Positions 38,201 to 46,722 of a stretch of 64,000 bases of DNA are shown piece after piece. The notes beneath the pieces are model-generated. The model saw nothing but the letters and a program-made list of their open reading frames with translations, was not told the origin of the DNA and made no database searches. Positions within the stretch are counted from its first letter, which is position 1. The number at the start of each line of letters is the position of its first letter. The stretch is from Mesocentrotus franciscanus (lineage: Eukaryota; Echinodermata; Echinoidea; Camarodonta; Strongylocentrotidae): contig CP137666.1 in assembly GCA_037976565.1 (NCBI GenBank), forward strand, positions 48,573,271 to 48,637,270, written 5' to 3'. Made by a program: the position numbers and the translations under genes.

Positions 38201-41200
38201 TAATTAATGTGCTGCGTGACGTACGGGACTGCAGCGTCAGCATTGTGCAAGCTATTAAATTGGCAAATAGCTGGAATGTTCCTTACAGAGTAGATAATTA
38301 GATATTGCAAATGTGCACATATTGTATGCAATATTAAAGGGACCGACTAGTGACCTCTGGTAGGCAAATGGGATTAGCGACATGTTTGATATCAAACTAC
38401 ATAAAATATGCTGTAGCATGATGTCATGAGTGCCCATCGGCCTAATGCATTAAAAGATTGGCACTTCATTTTCCTGAGGATAGTACTAAGCTTCAACAGT
38501 TTACTTCATCTCTCAGGCACTCTCATTAAAACTGCCCAGAGTCCCATTGCTATATCACTAAAATATCACACAACCAAATTAATATTGCACTGTGCGCTGA
38601 TAACGGCTGCCGGAGCTAAAGCTAGGGTAATAATTTCCAAAGCTCTTTGGAAGCGCATAGAGATGTTATTTCATAACGTATTATGCGCTATACAAGAACT
38701 GAACTATTATTATTATTATTATTATTACATCTGAACAATGCTTACAGATATAAAGTGCTTAGCGCTGCATAAATCCAGATTATTATTGTTACTAATAATA
38801 TCATTATCAGTACATGTATATTAATTATTAACTCTAATGTATGGTGTACAAACAGACATCTAATCGACACTTACATGTTGATTTATACCAGTTGATTTAT
38901 ACCAGTTAAATTCAAGTTCAAAGTAAATGTAGTATGCTTTCATGCTGTTTATTGTATTATTTTAAACATGAACTATTCACTATTCAGTAAACATACACAC
39001 CCACCTTGTGCAAACATTCAAAAAAATAATCTGACAACCCTTCTGCGCTAACTAGCACGTTACATGAAGGTTAATTGCTTCCCATATCTTACTCTGATAA
39101 TCGTATTGGTTCAGAGAGCTTCTCAATTGCAGTCGAACAAGTTTTTGTGAGGTAAGCCCTGCTCCCTCTTTCCTTCCCCACCACGCCTCCTTCTGCCCCC
39201 CCCCCCCTCCCCCGGTCAATAGTAAATAGTCAATAGTCATGCAATATGTTGACTATGACCAGTGACCCATGCAATTGCCTTCCACATACCTGTACATACG
39301 CATTATGTTAACCTAAACATTTCTCTTCAAAGCATACTAAATTAAAGAACTCGTTTTTTTTTAAATCCTGAAATATACATTTTATGTACCGGTACTGTTA
39401 GTTGAAAGGTATGGACTATGTGCACACTCAACACAAAAAGGTAAGAAGTCAAATTAAAGTAGGAAAACGTCACAATCCCATTTCTGTTTGTTCTGCACTC
39501 CATGTGGGGAATGAAAAATATTATCCCATAATTTATCTGTGCTGTTAGCTTAAAAAGAAAGAAAGAAAGAATATATTGTTTTTTTAACGGACATTGTGAG
39601 AATAACAGTAATAAGATCACAAGCTTCATTGTACATAACATAATCTCAACTGAAGGAATCTAGAAGACTAGAACCTTCTAACAGTGAAGGAATACAATTG
39701 ATCAGAGAGCAGTTCAGTTCTGGAAATAAGAAGGACCCCATCCCCCAAAAAAAAACTACCCCCACAAAAATACACAAACATTTCAGAAAAAAAACATTGA
39801 TAATGACAAATCTAGAATGAACTCCCATATCATGGACAGGTACATGTAGGTATGTATTGTATATATATATGTATTTTACTCCAGATGTCTTCAAAGATAA
39901 AGACCTGGGGGGTGTTTCACAAAGACTAAGATCGACTTTAAGTTGGACTTAAGTATAACAAGCCGTTCATGCCATTGGTTGCTATCCCAATTGGTCTCTA
40001 AATTATAATCTTTAGATAATATTTTTTCCTTCAATAATGAATTTTCAAAAAATGTAAGTTTTGTAGATTTTTTACCATGATTTGTACGTCCCGTGAGAGA
40101 CCAATGCCAGTAAATGATGAGAGAAAACAATGGCACGAACGGCCTGTTATACTTAAGTCCAACTTAAAGTCGATCTTAGTCTTTGTGAAACACCCCCAGT
40201 TCTGGTCATGCGACTGCATTGTGAAAGAAACGTTGTAGAACCAATCAGAAAAGGTTCATCATCTAGCATACAAGTATTGGTGTGTACTGCAAGGTTCTGG
40301 AATCATCAAAATGATAAGAAATTTGGTCCAGTCTTGGCAAAGTTACAAGCACTGTACACAGAAAGATGTATATGGGACTACGCGACCACGTGCGCAATAT
40401 CTATTTGGTCCCAATACTAATGTACTAATACCAATGTACTAATTTACCAAATATATCAATTAGTAGGCGTTTTCCCGGCAAAATTTGTATCATCACGTAT
40501 TAGTCAAAACATATTCTTTCACATGATTGGTAATGAGAGCTTCCATTTCATTTTTTGAGAGAGGGGCATTTCCAAAACTGGTCTTTACCTTTAAATAAAA
40601 ATGAATATGGGGCAATATGTACAGTATATAGTGTACACTGTACATGGGTCATGTAAATCAAAAGGAAGTATGTAGAGGAATGACAGGTGTGGTTTATTGA
40701 TTTTATTTCACATTTCTGTCAGAGTAAACTGTGCAAAATATGGTGTCTTCTAGATTTTGATTTTATTTATACAGATGTCTCAATGGCTGCAGTGCTGCAT
40801 TGTATTTGTCACCAGATTAAAGATTCACGTTCTACTTAATCTTATTCTCATTGTTTTTCCTCCATTGGGTTTAGGGGTTTGGGAGCACAAGTCCAAGTCC
40901 AAGATCCTCTTACATCATTACTACACATTGTAGTTGTAGTAGGAGAAATACTAGTACTTCTACTACTGCAACTTCTACTACTAATTATACCAATACTCCT
41001 ACAACTACTAAGAAAGAAGAAAGAAGAAAGAAGAAAGAAGATAGAAGAAAGAAGAAAGAAGAAAGAAGATAGAAGATAGAAGATAGAAGAAAGAAGAAAG
41101 AAGAAAGAAGGAAGAAGGAAGAAGGAAGAAGGAAGAAGGAAGAAGGAAGAAGGAAGAAGGAAGAAGGAAGAAGGAAGAAGGAAGAAGGAAGAAGGAAGAA

Positions 41201-43005
41201 AGAAGGAAGAAGGAAGAAGGAAGAAGGAAGAAGGAAGAAGGAAGAAGGAAGAAGGAAGAAGGAAGAAGGAAGAAGGAAGATAGAAGAAAGAAGAAAGAAG
41301 AAAGAAGAAAGAAGAAAGAAGATAGAAGATAGAAGATAGAAGATAGAAGATAGAAGATAGAAGATAGAAGATAGAAGATAGAAGATAGAAGATAGAAGAT
41401 AGAAGATAGAAGATAGAAGATAGAAGATAGAAGATAGAAGATAGAAGATAGAAGATAGAAGATAGAAGATAGAAGATAGAAGATAGAAGATAGAAGATAG
41501 AAGATAGAAGATAGAAGATAGAAGGAGGAAGGAGGAAGGAGGAAGGAGGAAGGAGGAAGGAGGAAGGAGGAAGGAGGAAGGAGGAAGGAGGAAGGAGGAA
41601 GGAGGAAGGAGGAAGAAGGAAGAAGGAAGAAGGAAGAAGGAAGAAGGAAGAAGGAAGAAGGAAGAAGAGAAGAAAGAAGAAAGAAAGAAGAAGAAGAAGA
41701 AGAAGAAGAAGAAGAAGAAGAAGAAGAAGAAGAAAGAAGAAAGAAGAAAGAAAAAGAAGAAGAAAGAAGAAGAAGAAAGAAGAAAGAAAAAGAAAAAGAA
41801 GAAGAAAGAAGAAAGAAGAAAGAAAGAAGAAAGAAGAAAGAAGAAAAAAGAAGAAAGGAGAAAGAAAAAAGAAGAAAGAAGAAAGAAGAAAGAAGAAAGA
41901 AGATAGAAGAAGAAGAAGAAGAAGACGACATGTAATAATAATACTAATGATAATGATAATAAAAATTAATAATAATACTAGTACTAGTGTAGACCAAAAG
42001 CTTCAGTCTCTGATATCGACGGTTGTTCCGCTGAGATTGCATCTGGCTCCTCTGACCGCCTCTATACAAGTATACATGTCAGTTTTATTAAAGAATGACC
42101 CATACCAGATGGTTTTATTTCTGTCTACTACTAGTACTACTAATACTACTACTAATAATTTTGTTGTTCTAAAAATAAATAAAAATTAGGAGACAAGGGC
42201 TTGTGTTTGCTAGCCGGGAGAAGCTACAGGAGGACATTGAAGGAAGCGTATTTTGGACTGCAGATGTTTTGAAGCGCTGACAAAGCCATTTTAGTGGATA
42301 TAACCAAAGGAACTTGTCCAACCAAGTCACGTTAGCCATGATTTGTATTTTTAAATGTTTCTTTCTTAAAGACTTGAATGTAACCTCAAATACTTGCATG
42401 TAGGCCTACAATACATGGTAGTCTAAACCAATTAATGTACCAATTACTGTACATTGAATGTACTATTGTGAATACTATTATACTAAATGGTTTAGAATAC
42501 TGTAGACGATAGTGCTCCTAAGCAATGTCTGGACACCATTCTGAGATTCTGTGGCAAATTAAATCAAATCATCATCATGAAAATTTTGTTTAAACTAAAG
42601 ACAAACATACATCAACATTATAACATGCACTGTTCATCATATTAATGTTTATCTGTAGGTCTAGTATTTGTACCAAAAGAAATTAGTTAATAATGAACTT
42701 AACATTCGAATAAAATAAAGCAAAATATACAAAAGGAAAGCAAAGTATACAAAAGGAAAACAAATCAGCGACACATCAGAGAACTCACTAAAATGCTAAA
42801 TGTAAGTAATAACTTTAAATGGTGAAGTCAATTCCTACCTGTAATGTTCAAATACTGCATACTTCTCCCAGTCATCTTCATTACTTTCATAATTTTCCAT
42901 TGCAGCTTGAACATCTTCAATGTTAACTTTGTCTGTGGCAAAAAGGATGTGAAGGGTTTCAATAAGTTCTTGCAAACTTCCAGGCTTCAAATTGACGTCT
43001 CCCAT
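23244..43005 (-). CDS. CDO1: Cysteine dioxygenase type 1, complete, five coding exons
   Basis: Non-haem iron enzyme of the cupin fold that oxidises L-cysteine with O2 to cysteine sulfinate, the entry to taurine and sulfate formation in the cytosol. The exons 43005-42839, 32138-32061, 30838-30678, 26404-26235 and 23291-23244 join in frame through GT-AG introns to a 207-residue product; the human protein has 200. The iron-binding histidines are seen at H85 and H87 (motif SSIHSH) and H141 (GLHRVEN). C92 and Y158 (LHLYSPPF) match the Cys-Tyr cross-link pair. R59 and the S154-H156-Y158 set are also kept, and the protein ends PENN as the vertebrate one ends ENN. No lesion is seen, so it should be active. 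Intron 1 is about 10.7 kb. Assignment rests on remembered family motifs; confidence is very high. Confidence 0.97.
23414..23707. mobile_element. Palindromic MITE, GGGGGGTGTTTCAC family, copy 2 (CDO1 intron 4)
   Basis: CTGGGGGGTGTTTCACAAAG at the left and its complement at the right; inner arms also pair. 294 bases, very similar to the copy at 39905-40199. Confidence 0.87.
24039..24535 (-). mobile_element. TTAA-flanked MITE, AGGTAATACAAAG family, copy 2 (CDO1 intron 4)
   Basis: Same ends as the element at 9827-10332 but in the opposite orientation. Internal segments match throughout, for example TAGCGCCTAAGGCCATTCCA (this strand). TTAA at both borders. Confidence 0.88.
24536..25557. other. 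CDO1 intron 4, unassigned part
   Basis: No recognised element or exon. Confidence 0.5.
25566..26171. mobile_element. hAT-type foldback MITE (CDO1 intron 4)
   Basis: Ends TAACCCTGTAA and TTACAGGGTTA, flanked by CTCTCAAC at the left and CCCTCAAC at the right, an 8-base duplication with one mismatch. Arms of about 250 bases pair through the whole element, including GCGAGCCGCCATCTTGGATT and its complement near the centre. 606 bases, non-coding. It ends only 64 bases from CDO1 exon 4. Confidence 0.87.
26235..26404 (-). CDS. CDO1: CDO1 coding exon 4 (third iron ligand, cross-link Tyr)
   Basis: 170 bases; starts [20 protein letters not shown] with H141, then LHLYSPPF with Y158 and the FDQRTG motif. 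Ends ERTPY before a GTAAGT donor. Acceptor TTGGTAG. Confidence 0.95.
26639..26870. repeat. Degenerate CATT/CATC tetranucleotide tract (CDO1 intron 3)
   Basis: Runs of CATT, TATC, CATC and related words with drift. Confidence 0.8.
26871..30677 (-). other. CDO1 intron 3, unassigned part
   Basis: AT-rich and without a recognised element, apart from short TACATGTA words. No supported exon. Confidence 0.5.
30678..30838 (-). CDS. CDO1: CDO1 coding exon 3 (two iron ligands)
   Basis: 161 bases encoding [20 protein letters not shown] onward to AYIN. It holds H85, H87 and C92. Relative to human there are two extra residues in the loop after FAWPE. Mammalian CDO has Asp between the two histidines and this protein has Ser. 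The donor is ATG|GTATGT. Confidence 0.95.
30839..31316 (-). other. CDO1 intron 2, proximal part
   Basis: A purine-rich AAGAAGAAG tract at 30854-30894 (pyrimidine-rich on the gene strand) serves as the acceptor tract for exon 3. Nothing else. Confidence 0.5.
31317..31760. mobile_element. Foldback element built of a 16 bp minisatellite (CDO1 intron 2)
   Basis: GGTGAATGG at the left and CCATTCACC at the right mark the ends. From about 31485 to 31635 the unit is exactly 16 bases, such as TAGACCAAATGAATAT and TAGACTAAATGGGTAG, about ten copies. The left arm carries the same words in reverse complement (TGGTCTACTATCCA). Confidence 0.8.
32061..32138 (-). CDS. CDO1: CDO1 coding exon 2
   Basis: 78 bases. 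The first base completes the Arg codon begun in exon 1, giving [20 protein letters not shown]. It carries R59, equivalent to the substrate-carboxylate arginine of mammalian CDO. Acceptor TGTGCAG and donor AAG|GTAAGG. Confidence 0.95.
32139..33017 (-). other. CDO1 intron 1, 3' part
   Basis: AT-rich, no recognised element. Confidence 0.45.
33018..33385. repeat. Tandem duplication, 188 bp period (CDO1 intron 1)
   Basis: CAGGGGCTTGTTCACCAGCA occurs at 33018 and 33206 and the two copies are almost identical over about 180 bases. The second lacks a few bases of a GACAGTA-like repeat. Looks recent. Confidence 0.93.
33386..33805. other. CDO1 intron 1, unassigned
   Basis: No recognised feature. Confidence 0.4.
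33806..35988. mobile_element. 2.18 kb element with TA-flanked CCGTAATTAACG ends (CDO1 intron 1)
   Basis: TA-CCGTAATTAACG at the left, CGTTAATTACGG-TA at the right, then GGTGCGGTTTATACAC near both ends in inverted orientation. TA borders suggest a Tc1/mariner or pogo-type element, whose relatives in other animals also have GTGCG-TATA words at the ends. No transposase frame survives. Between 35560 and 35850 a block of about 120 bases with CTTTCCGTCGGC is repeated. Confidence 0.75.
35989..36980. other. CDO1 intron 1, unassigned, with ACATGT run
   Basis: An ACATGT hexamer run at 36438-36470 and an A run at 36489-36503. No gene. Confidence 0.5.
36981..37157. mobile_element. 177 bp hairpin (CDO1 intron 1)
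   Basis: GTTTAAACA at both ends in inverted sense; arms of about 75 bases share ACCCAGTAAATAAGAT and GATCTGTAATTGAAAAC with complements in the other arm. Confidence 0.8.
37426..37888. mobile_element. 463 bp MITE with TTAGACCCCGTTCTCA ends (CDO1 intron 1)
   Basis: Left TTAGACCCCGTTCTCATTCA, right TGAGAACGGGGTCTAA, with GAGCGGT and AGTTAGACC-like words repeated internally in both senses. GC-richer than the intron around it. Could be PIF/Harbinger-like, but no clear target duplication was found. Confidence 0.75.
37889..38590. other. CDO1 intron 1, unassigned
   Basis: The word GACGTACGGGAC occurs at 38076 and 38219. No gene. Confidence 0.4.
38591..38728 (+). mobile_element. 3' tail of a SINE or LINE (CDO1 intron 1)
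   Basis: TTATGCGCTATACAAGAACT followed by an ATT trinucleotide run at 38704-38728 is the usual form of a retroposon 3' end. An upstream GAAGCGC can pair with the GCGCTAT. Too short to assign a family. Confidence 0.5.
38729..39888. other. CDO1 intron 1, unassigned
   Basis: GCTTAGCGCTGCATAAATCC with an adjacent ATT run near 38785 may be a second retroposon tail. A short C run lies at 39198-39208. No exon. Confidence 0.4.
39890..40594 (+). mobile_element. TTAA-type MITE, AGACCAGTT family, interrupted copy
   Basis: Left end CAAAGATAAAGACC, right end AACTGGTCTTTACCTTTAA. Removing 39905-40199 restores a 410-base element matching 11896-12290 nearly throughout. It supports the order of insertion. 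Confidence 0.85.
39905..40199. mobile_element. Palindromic MITE, GGGGGGTGTTTCAC family, copy 3, nested
   Basis: CTGGGGGGTGTTTCACAAAG at the left, complement at the right; 295 bases. It sits between the AGACC and AGTTCTGG halves of the host MITE, so it is the younger insertion. Confidence 0.88.
41010..41925 (+). repeat. 0.9 kb purine array of 7 bp units (CDO1 intron 1)
   Basis: The plus strand is A and G with T only in one unit type. Blocks in order: AAGAAAG-like, AAGGAAG (about 41105-41280), AGATAGA (about 41309-41522), GGAGGAA (about 41522-41612), AAGGAAG again, then AAG trinucleotides and mixed AAGAAAG. The 7-base period keeps all frames of the complement open, giving a spurious 307-codon Ser/Leu/Phe frame. 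Pyrimidine-rich on the CDO1 transcript. Confidence 0.95.
41926..42838. other. CDO1 intron 1, 5' part
   Basis: Holds the 42-base repeat shared with the SUCLG2 upstream region (41990-42031), ACT-trinucleotide runs, and otherwise plain sequence. Confidence 0.5.
41990..42031 (+). repeat. 42 bp repeat shared with the SUCLG2 upstream region
   Basis: AAGCTTCAGTCTCTGATATC and the following GACGGTTGTTCCGC match 61325-61366 with one difference. Both copies have TTATTTCTGTCTA downstream and ACTAGT words upstream. Confidence 0.85.
42839..43005 (-). CDS. CDO1: CDO1 coding exon 1
   Basis: Starts [20 protein letters not shown] and ends in the conserved [12 protein letters not shown], 55 codons plus two bases. 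It covers the N-terminal helical part before the cupin barrel. The ATG is the only one in frame that gives the family's usual N-terminus. The donor is CAG|GTAGGA. Confidence 0.95.
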
Positions 43006-43473
43006 GTTTGTGCTGTCTAGAGGTCTATGTCTGTGCTATTTTCTTTGAGGAACAATCTTGATTATCGAGACTATAGCAGGTACACGCTCACACTGCGAGC
43101 TGCGGGAGATGAGAAGTTAGACGTGATTATGAGAAGTTACACCCCAGCTGCTCTGGCGCGGCGCGGCGAACTGATGGCGATGGAGACGAGTCCTTCAATG
43201 TCAATGAAATGTACAGTGTACGACTATGAAGAAACACTGAAACAGTCTCAGTGTCGATCTAATATTACAAATTACCTTAGTAGTATGCGTTGATTTTCGA
43301 TTTCACAGTCAAAATAAAATGAGCTTCTTCCATACAAAGCCGAATTATTGTCTTACTCTGTGTCAATCCGTGGCATGCAAAGACAAACACTCTTCCACTT
43401 TCAAGCTTAAATAGGTCTATCATCAGTGAGCGCGCAATAGAATACTACACGTACACAGTACACGTACGTATAT
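43006..43473 (-). promoter_or_regulatory. CDO1: CDO1 5' UTR and presumed promoter region
   Basis: About 470 bases between the CDO1 ATG and the edge of the palindromic array element. It is richer in CpG than its surroundings (for example GGCGCGGCGCGGCG near 43157-43170). No clear TATA box was found. An 88-codon plus-strand frame here has no recognisable protein and is taken as chance. Confidence 0.35.
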
Positions 43474-44003
43474 GGCGCGCCGTTTGACCAATAATTCAGA
43501 TAAACACTGTTTAATATCGCCGATAAACAGTGTTTATCGCCGAAAAACACTGTTTATCGAGCGATAAACACTGTTTATCGAGCGATAAACACTGTTTATC
43601 AAGCGATAACCACTGTTTATCGAGAGAAACTATGTTTATCGACTGAAAAACACAGTTTCTCTCGATAAACAGTGTTTATCGCCGAAAAACAGTGTTTATC
43701 GCCGATAAACACTGTTTATCGAGAGAAACTGTGTTTATCAGTCGAAAACATAGTTTCTCTCGATAAACAGTGTTTATCGCTTGATAAACACTGTTTATCG
43801 CCGATAAACACTGTTTATCACCGATAAACACTGTTTATCGAGAGAAACTGTGTTTTTCAGTCGATAAACATAGTTTCTCTCGATAAACAGTGTTTATCGC
43901 TCGATAAACACTGTTTTTCGGCGATAAACAGTGTTTATCGGCGATAAACAGTGTTTTTCGGCGATAAACACTGTTTATCTGATTTATTGGGCAAATGGCG
44001 CGC
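43474..44003. repeat. Left array of palindromic GATAAACA-TGTTTATC units
   Basis: About 24 units of the form GATAAACASTGTTTATCGNN. Every few units a variant with GAGAAACTGTGTTT and AGTTTCTCTC forms a longer 40-base palindrome, at 43622, 43720 and 43840, suggesting a 98-120 base higher-order period. Both ends of this array carry ATTCAGATAAACAC-like sequence and GGCGCGC, so the array by itself is also an inverted-repeat element. Confidence 0.95.
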
Positions 44004-44090
44004 ACTCGTATTCCAGATCAGAGCCGTATGCACTACTCTGCACGTTAGTCAGGTGGCTTATTGAAATTACCGTTACTTGCCTGATAAAAG

Positions 44091-44551
44091 CACCATTTTT
44101 GGTACAGGGCTTCCTTAGGACCTACTAAACTATATTAGACTAGGAGCCCCGGCAAAATTTCAATTTAAGGGTGTGGGGGGGCGTCTTTTTGGAGCCCCCA
44201 AATAATTTCATAACATTGATTTGTTGTTGTATAAATACCATTTTTGGTAAAGGGCTTCCTTAGGAACTACTGAACGATATTAGGGTAGAAGCCCCCGGCA
44301 AGAATATCATATAAGGGTGTGGGGCGGGGGCGTCGCCTCGTAGCCCCAAATAATTTATAAGGTAATATAACATTGATTTGTTGTTATACAAATGCCATTT
44401 TTTGTACAGGGCTTCCTTAGGACCTACTGAACGATATTAGGGTAGGAGCCCCCGGCAAGAATATCATATAAGGGTGTGGGGCGGGGGCATCGCCTCGTAG
44501 TCCACAAATAATTTATAAGGTAATATACCATTGAGTTGTTGTTGTACAAAC
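44091..44551. repeat. Left inner domain: three 145-158 bp repeats
   Basis: Units begin near CCATTTTTGGTACAGGGCTT at 44092, 44237 and 44394, with a fourth partial start at 44552. Each includes CTTCCTTAGGACCTACT and a GC-rich GGGGCGGGGGCGTCGCCTCG part. Confidence 0.9.
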
Positions 44552-44607
44552 GCCATGGGGTCTCCAATCACACATTATATGAATAGTTATGCCGGGGCTC
44601 CTACCCT

Positions 44608-45408
44608 ACCATCATTCAACTACATCCTTAGCTAAACACCCAACATGTAGTACCTGGTTACCTCTTCGGAAAAACATACCCATCTCCTTACGCCATGCAT
44701 CTAGATATCAACAATTCAAGTGCAAAACCAATCGTTTCCGAAATAGCCCCTACCTTACTTTGTCGATCTTCTCAATAAAGCCAAACCCAATTAATCGAAA
44801 TAGATGAATTAATTTTTTAATTTTTATTTGTATTATACTCCTTTCATAAATGTTGAAGTTTCCTGATTGTTACTCTCCATAAGATAATAACACACCAATA
44901 TAACAAAACACTGTTCCCTTTCCTTCAATAGCCACTTTATATCTGAAGTGAAAAGAATTTTAAAGTACCATAATTGTAGTTCTTTATATCATTTTCTAAG
45001 CAATAATACAAATACTTGCAATATCAAACGTCAACAATGTTATGAAAAGAATATTTTCATTTCTATTTTTATATTCGTATATTGTCTTAATGACTCTTTA
45101 AAAGTACATGTATGCAATTTATATTTTTGATGTACATGTACTTTTATAACTTCCTCTTTACTTCTTTTCTTAATGTTTCTCCTCTCCGTTTTTCAGACTT
45201 CATGTTATCTTCTGTTTTTTGTTTTTTTGCTGCCCAAGCAATATTACCATATTAACTATATATATTTCAAAATTGACAAATCAAATGTAACTGTATTTTA
45301 TATTTGAAATATGTAAAGTGTCTTTAATTGTACACATGACCGATTAAGCCATTGGGCTGCGACACATGTTTTTTTTTAATAAACCTTGAATTGAATTGAA
45401 TTGAAATG
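44608..45408 (+). mobile_element. Probable retroposon insertion in the right inner arm
   Basis: About 800 bases replace part of the right arm: CTCCTACCCT before and GAAGCCCTGTACC after are arm sequence. The insert ends AATAAACCTTGAATTGAATT with short TTGAA repeats, the look of a LINE 3' end with AATAAA and a tandem tail. A 72-codon frame at its start has no recognisable RT motif. Family unknown. Confidence 0.5.
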
Positions 45409-45740
45409 AAGCCCTGTACCAAAAATGGCGTTTGTACAACAAAAACTCAATGTTATATTACCTTATAAATTATTTGTGGGCTACGAGGCGACGCCCCCGC
45501 CCCACACCCTTATATGATATTCTTGCCGGGGACTCCTACCCTAATATCGTTCAGTAGGTCCTAAGGAAGCTCTGTACCAAAAATGATATTTGTACAACAA
45601 ATCAATGTTATAAAATTATTTGGGGGCTCCAAAAAGACGCCCGCCCCCACAGCCTTAAATTGACATTTTTGCCGGGGCTCCTAGCCTAATATCGTTTAGT
45701 AGGTCCTAAGGAAGCCCTGTACCAAAAATGGTGCTTTTAT
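45409..45740. repeat. Right inner domain, inverted copies
   Basis: Complementary to the left inner domain: TACCAAAAATGG at 45417, 45575 and 45720, spacing 158 and 145, the mirror image of the left side. Confidence 0.9.
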
Positions 45741-45820
45741 CAGGCAAGTAATGGTAATTTCACTAAGCCACCTGACTAACGTGCAGAGTAGTGCATATGG
45801 CTCTGATCTGGAATACGAGT

Positions 45821-46249
45821 GCGCGCCGTTTGACCAATAATTCAGATAAACACTGTTTATCGCCGATAAACACTGTTTATCGTCGAAAAACAGTGTTTAT
45901 CGACCGATAAACACTGTTTATCAAGCGATAAACACTGTTTATCACCGATAAACACTGTTTATCGAGAGAAACTGTGTTTATCAGTCGAAAAACATAGTTT
46001 CTCTCGATAAACAGTGTTTATCGCTTGATAAACAATGTTTATCGCCGATAAACACTGTTTATCGCCGATAAACACTGTTTATCGAGAGAAACTGTGTTTT
46101 TCAGTCGATAAACATAGTTTCTCTCGATAAACAGTGTTTATCGCTTGATAAACAGTGTTTATCGGTCGATAAACACTGTTTTTCGACGATAAACAGTGTT
46201 TATCGGCGATAAACAGTGTTTATCTGAATTATTGGTCAAACGGCGCGCC
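45821..46249. repeat. Right array of palindromic GATAAACA-TGTTTATC units
   Basis: About 19 units, again with the GAGAAACTGTGTTT variant at 45962 and 46082, exactly 120 bases apart, so a higher-order unit of six. Ends ATTATTGGTCAAACGGCGCG at the right. Confidence 0.95.
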
Positions 46250-46722
46250 ATAAACGTGTCCGTACCGCGCGGACAGGCTGATTTTGATGCGGTATGTGCA
46301 TTATATTGTTTTATTATAAGCAAGTGCTGAGAACTGAGCCTGAGATGGTGCGAACTTTGCACGTTTTTAGGACGAAATTGATTTTAACATTCACTTCCAA
46401 TATTAAGAGGGGAAACTTCATTCACCTATATACCATAATATCACAATAATATGTCAAAATAAAAGGGTTATCATCAATGCAGCACCTGCACCTCTACTAT
46501 CTAGGCGAGTGGGATGGGTGGAAACGGGGGTGGCCTATACCAAAATACTCTCAACCCTGCATCTCACTATCTTTAATTGTATTCCCCTTCCGTTTTTTCT
46601 TCTTTTTCACTTCTAATATGGAGAAAATTTAAAAGCGACTCAGCTTAGGCTCCAAATCTATATTCAAAATATCAAATTCAAACACGTTATATTGTCATGA
46701 GTCTAATATAGAAATCATACTT
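46250..46722. other. Unassigned intergenic DNA
   Basis: No gene or repeat recognised. Confidence 0.4.

Larger units (their letters stand above)
43474..46249. mobile_element. Large palindromic foldback element with array-type outer domains
   Basis: A 2.78 kb inverted repeat bounded by GGCGCGCCGTTTGACCAATA at the left and its complement at the right. Outer domains (43474-44003 and 45821-46249) are arrays of a 19-20 base palindromic unit. Inner domains are inverted copies of a 145-158 base repeat. The loop is near 44552-44590. The right inner arm is interrupted by an insertion of about 800 bases. The layout resembles the TU foldback transposons of sea urchins, which have outer domains of short tandem repeats. 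That match is in structure only; I cannot compare sequences. Confidence 0.85.

Noticed and set aside
41008..41931. 307-codon minus-strand frame
   Set aside because: Complement of the purine heptamer array; composition artefact.
43027..43293. 88-codon plus-strand frame upstream of CDO1
   Set aside because: No recognisable motif; lies in the presumed CDO1 promoter and 5' UTR.
43474..46249. CRISPR-like regular repeats
   Set aside because: Units are contiguous palindromes without unique spacers, in animal DNA with spliced genes.
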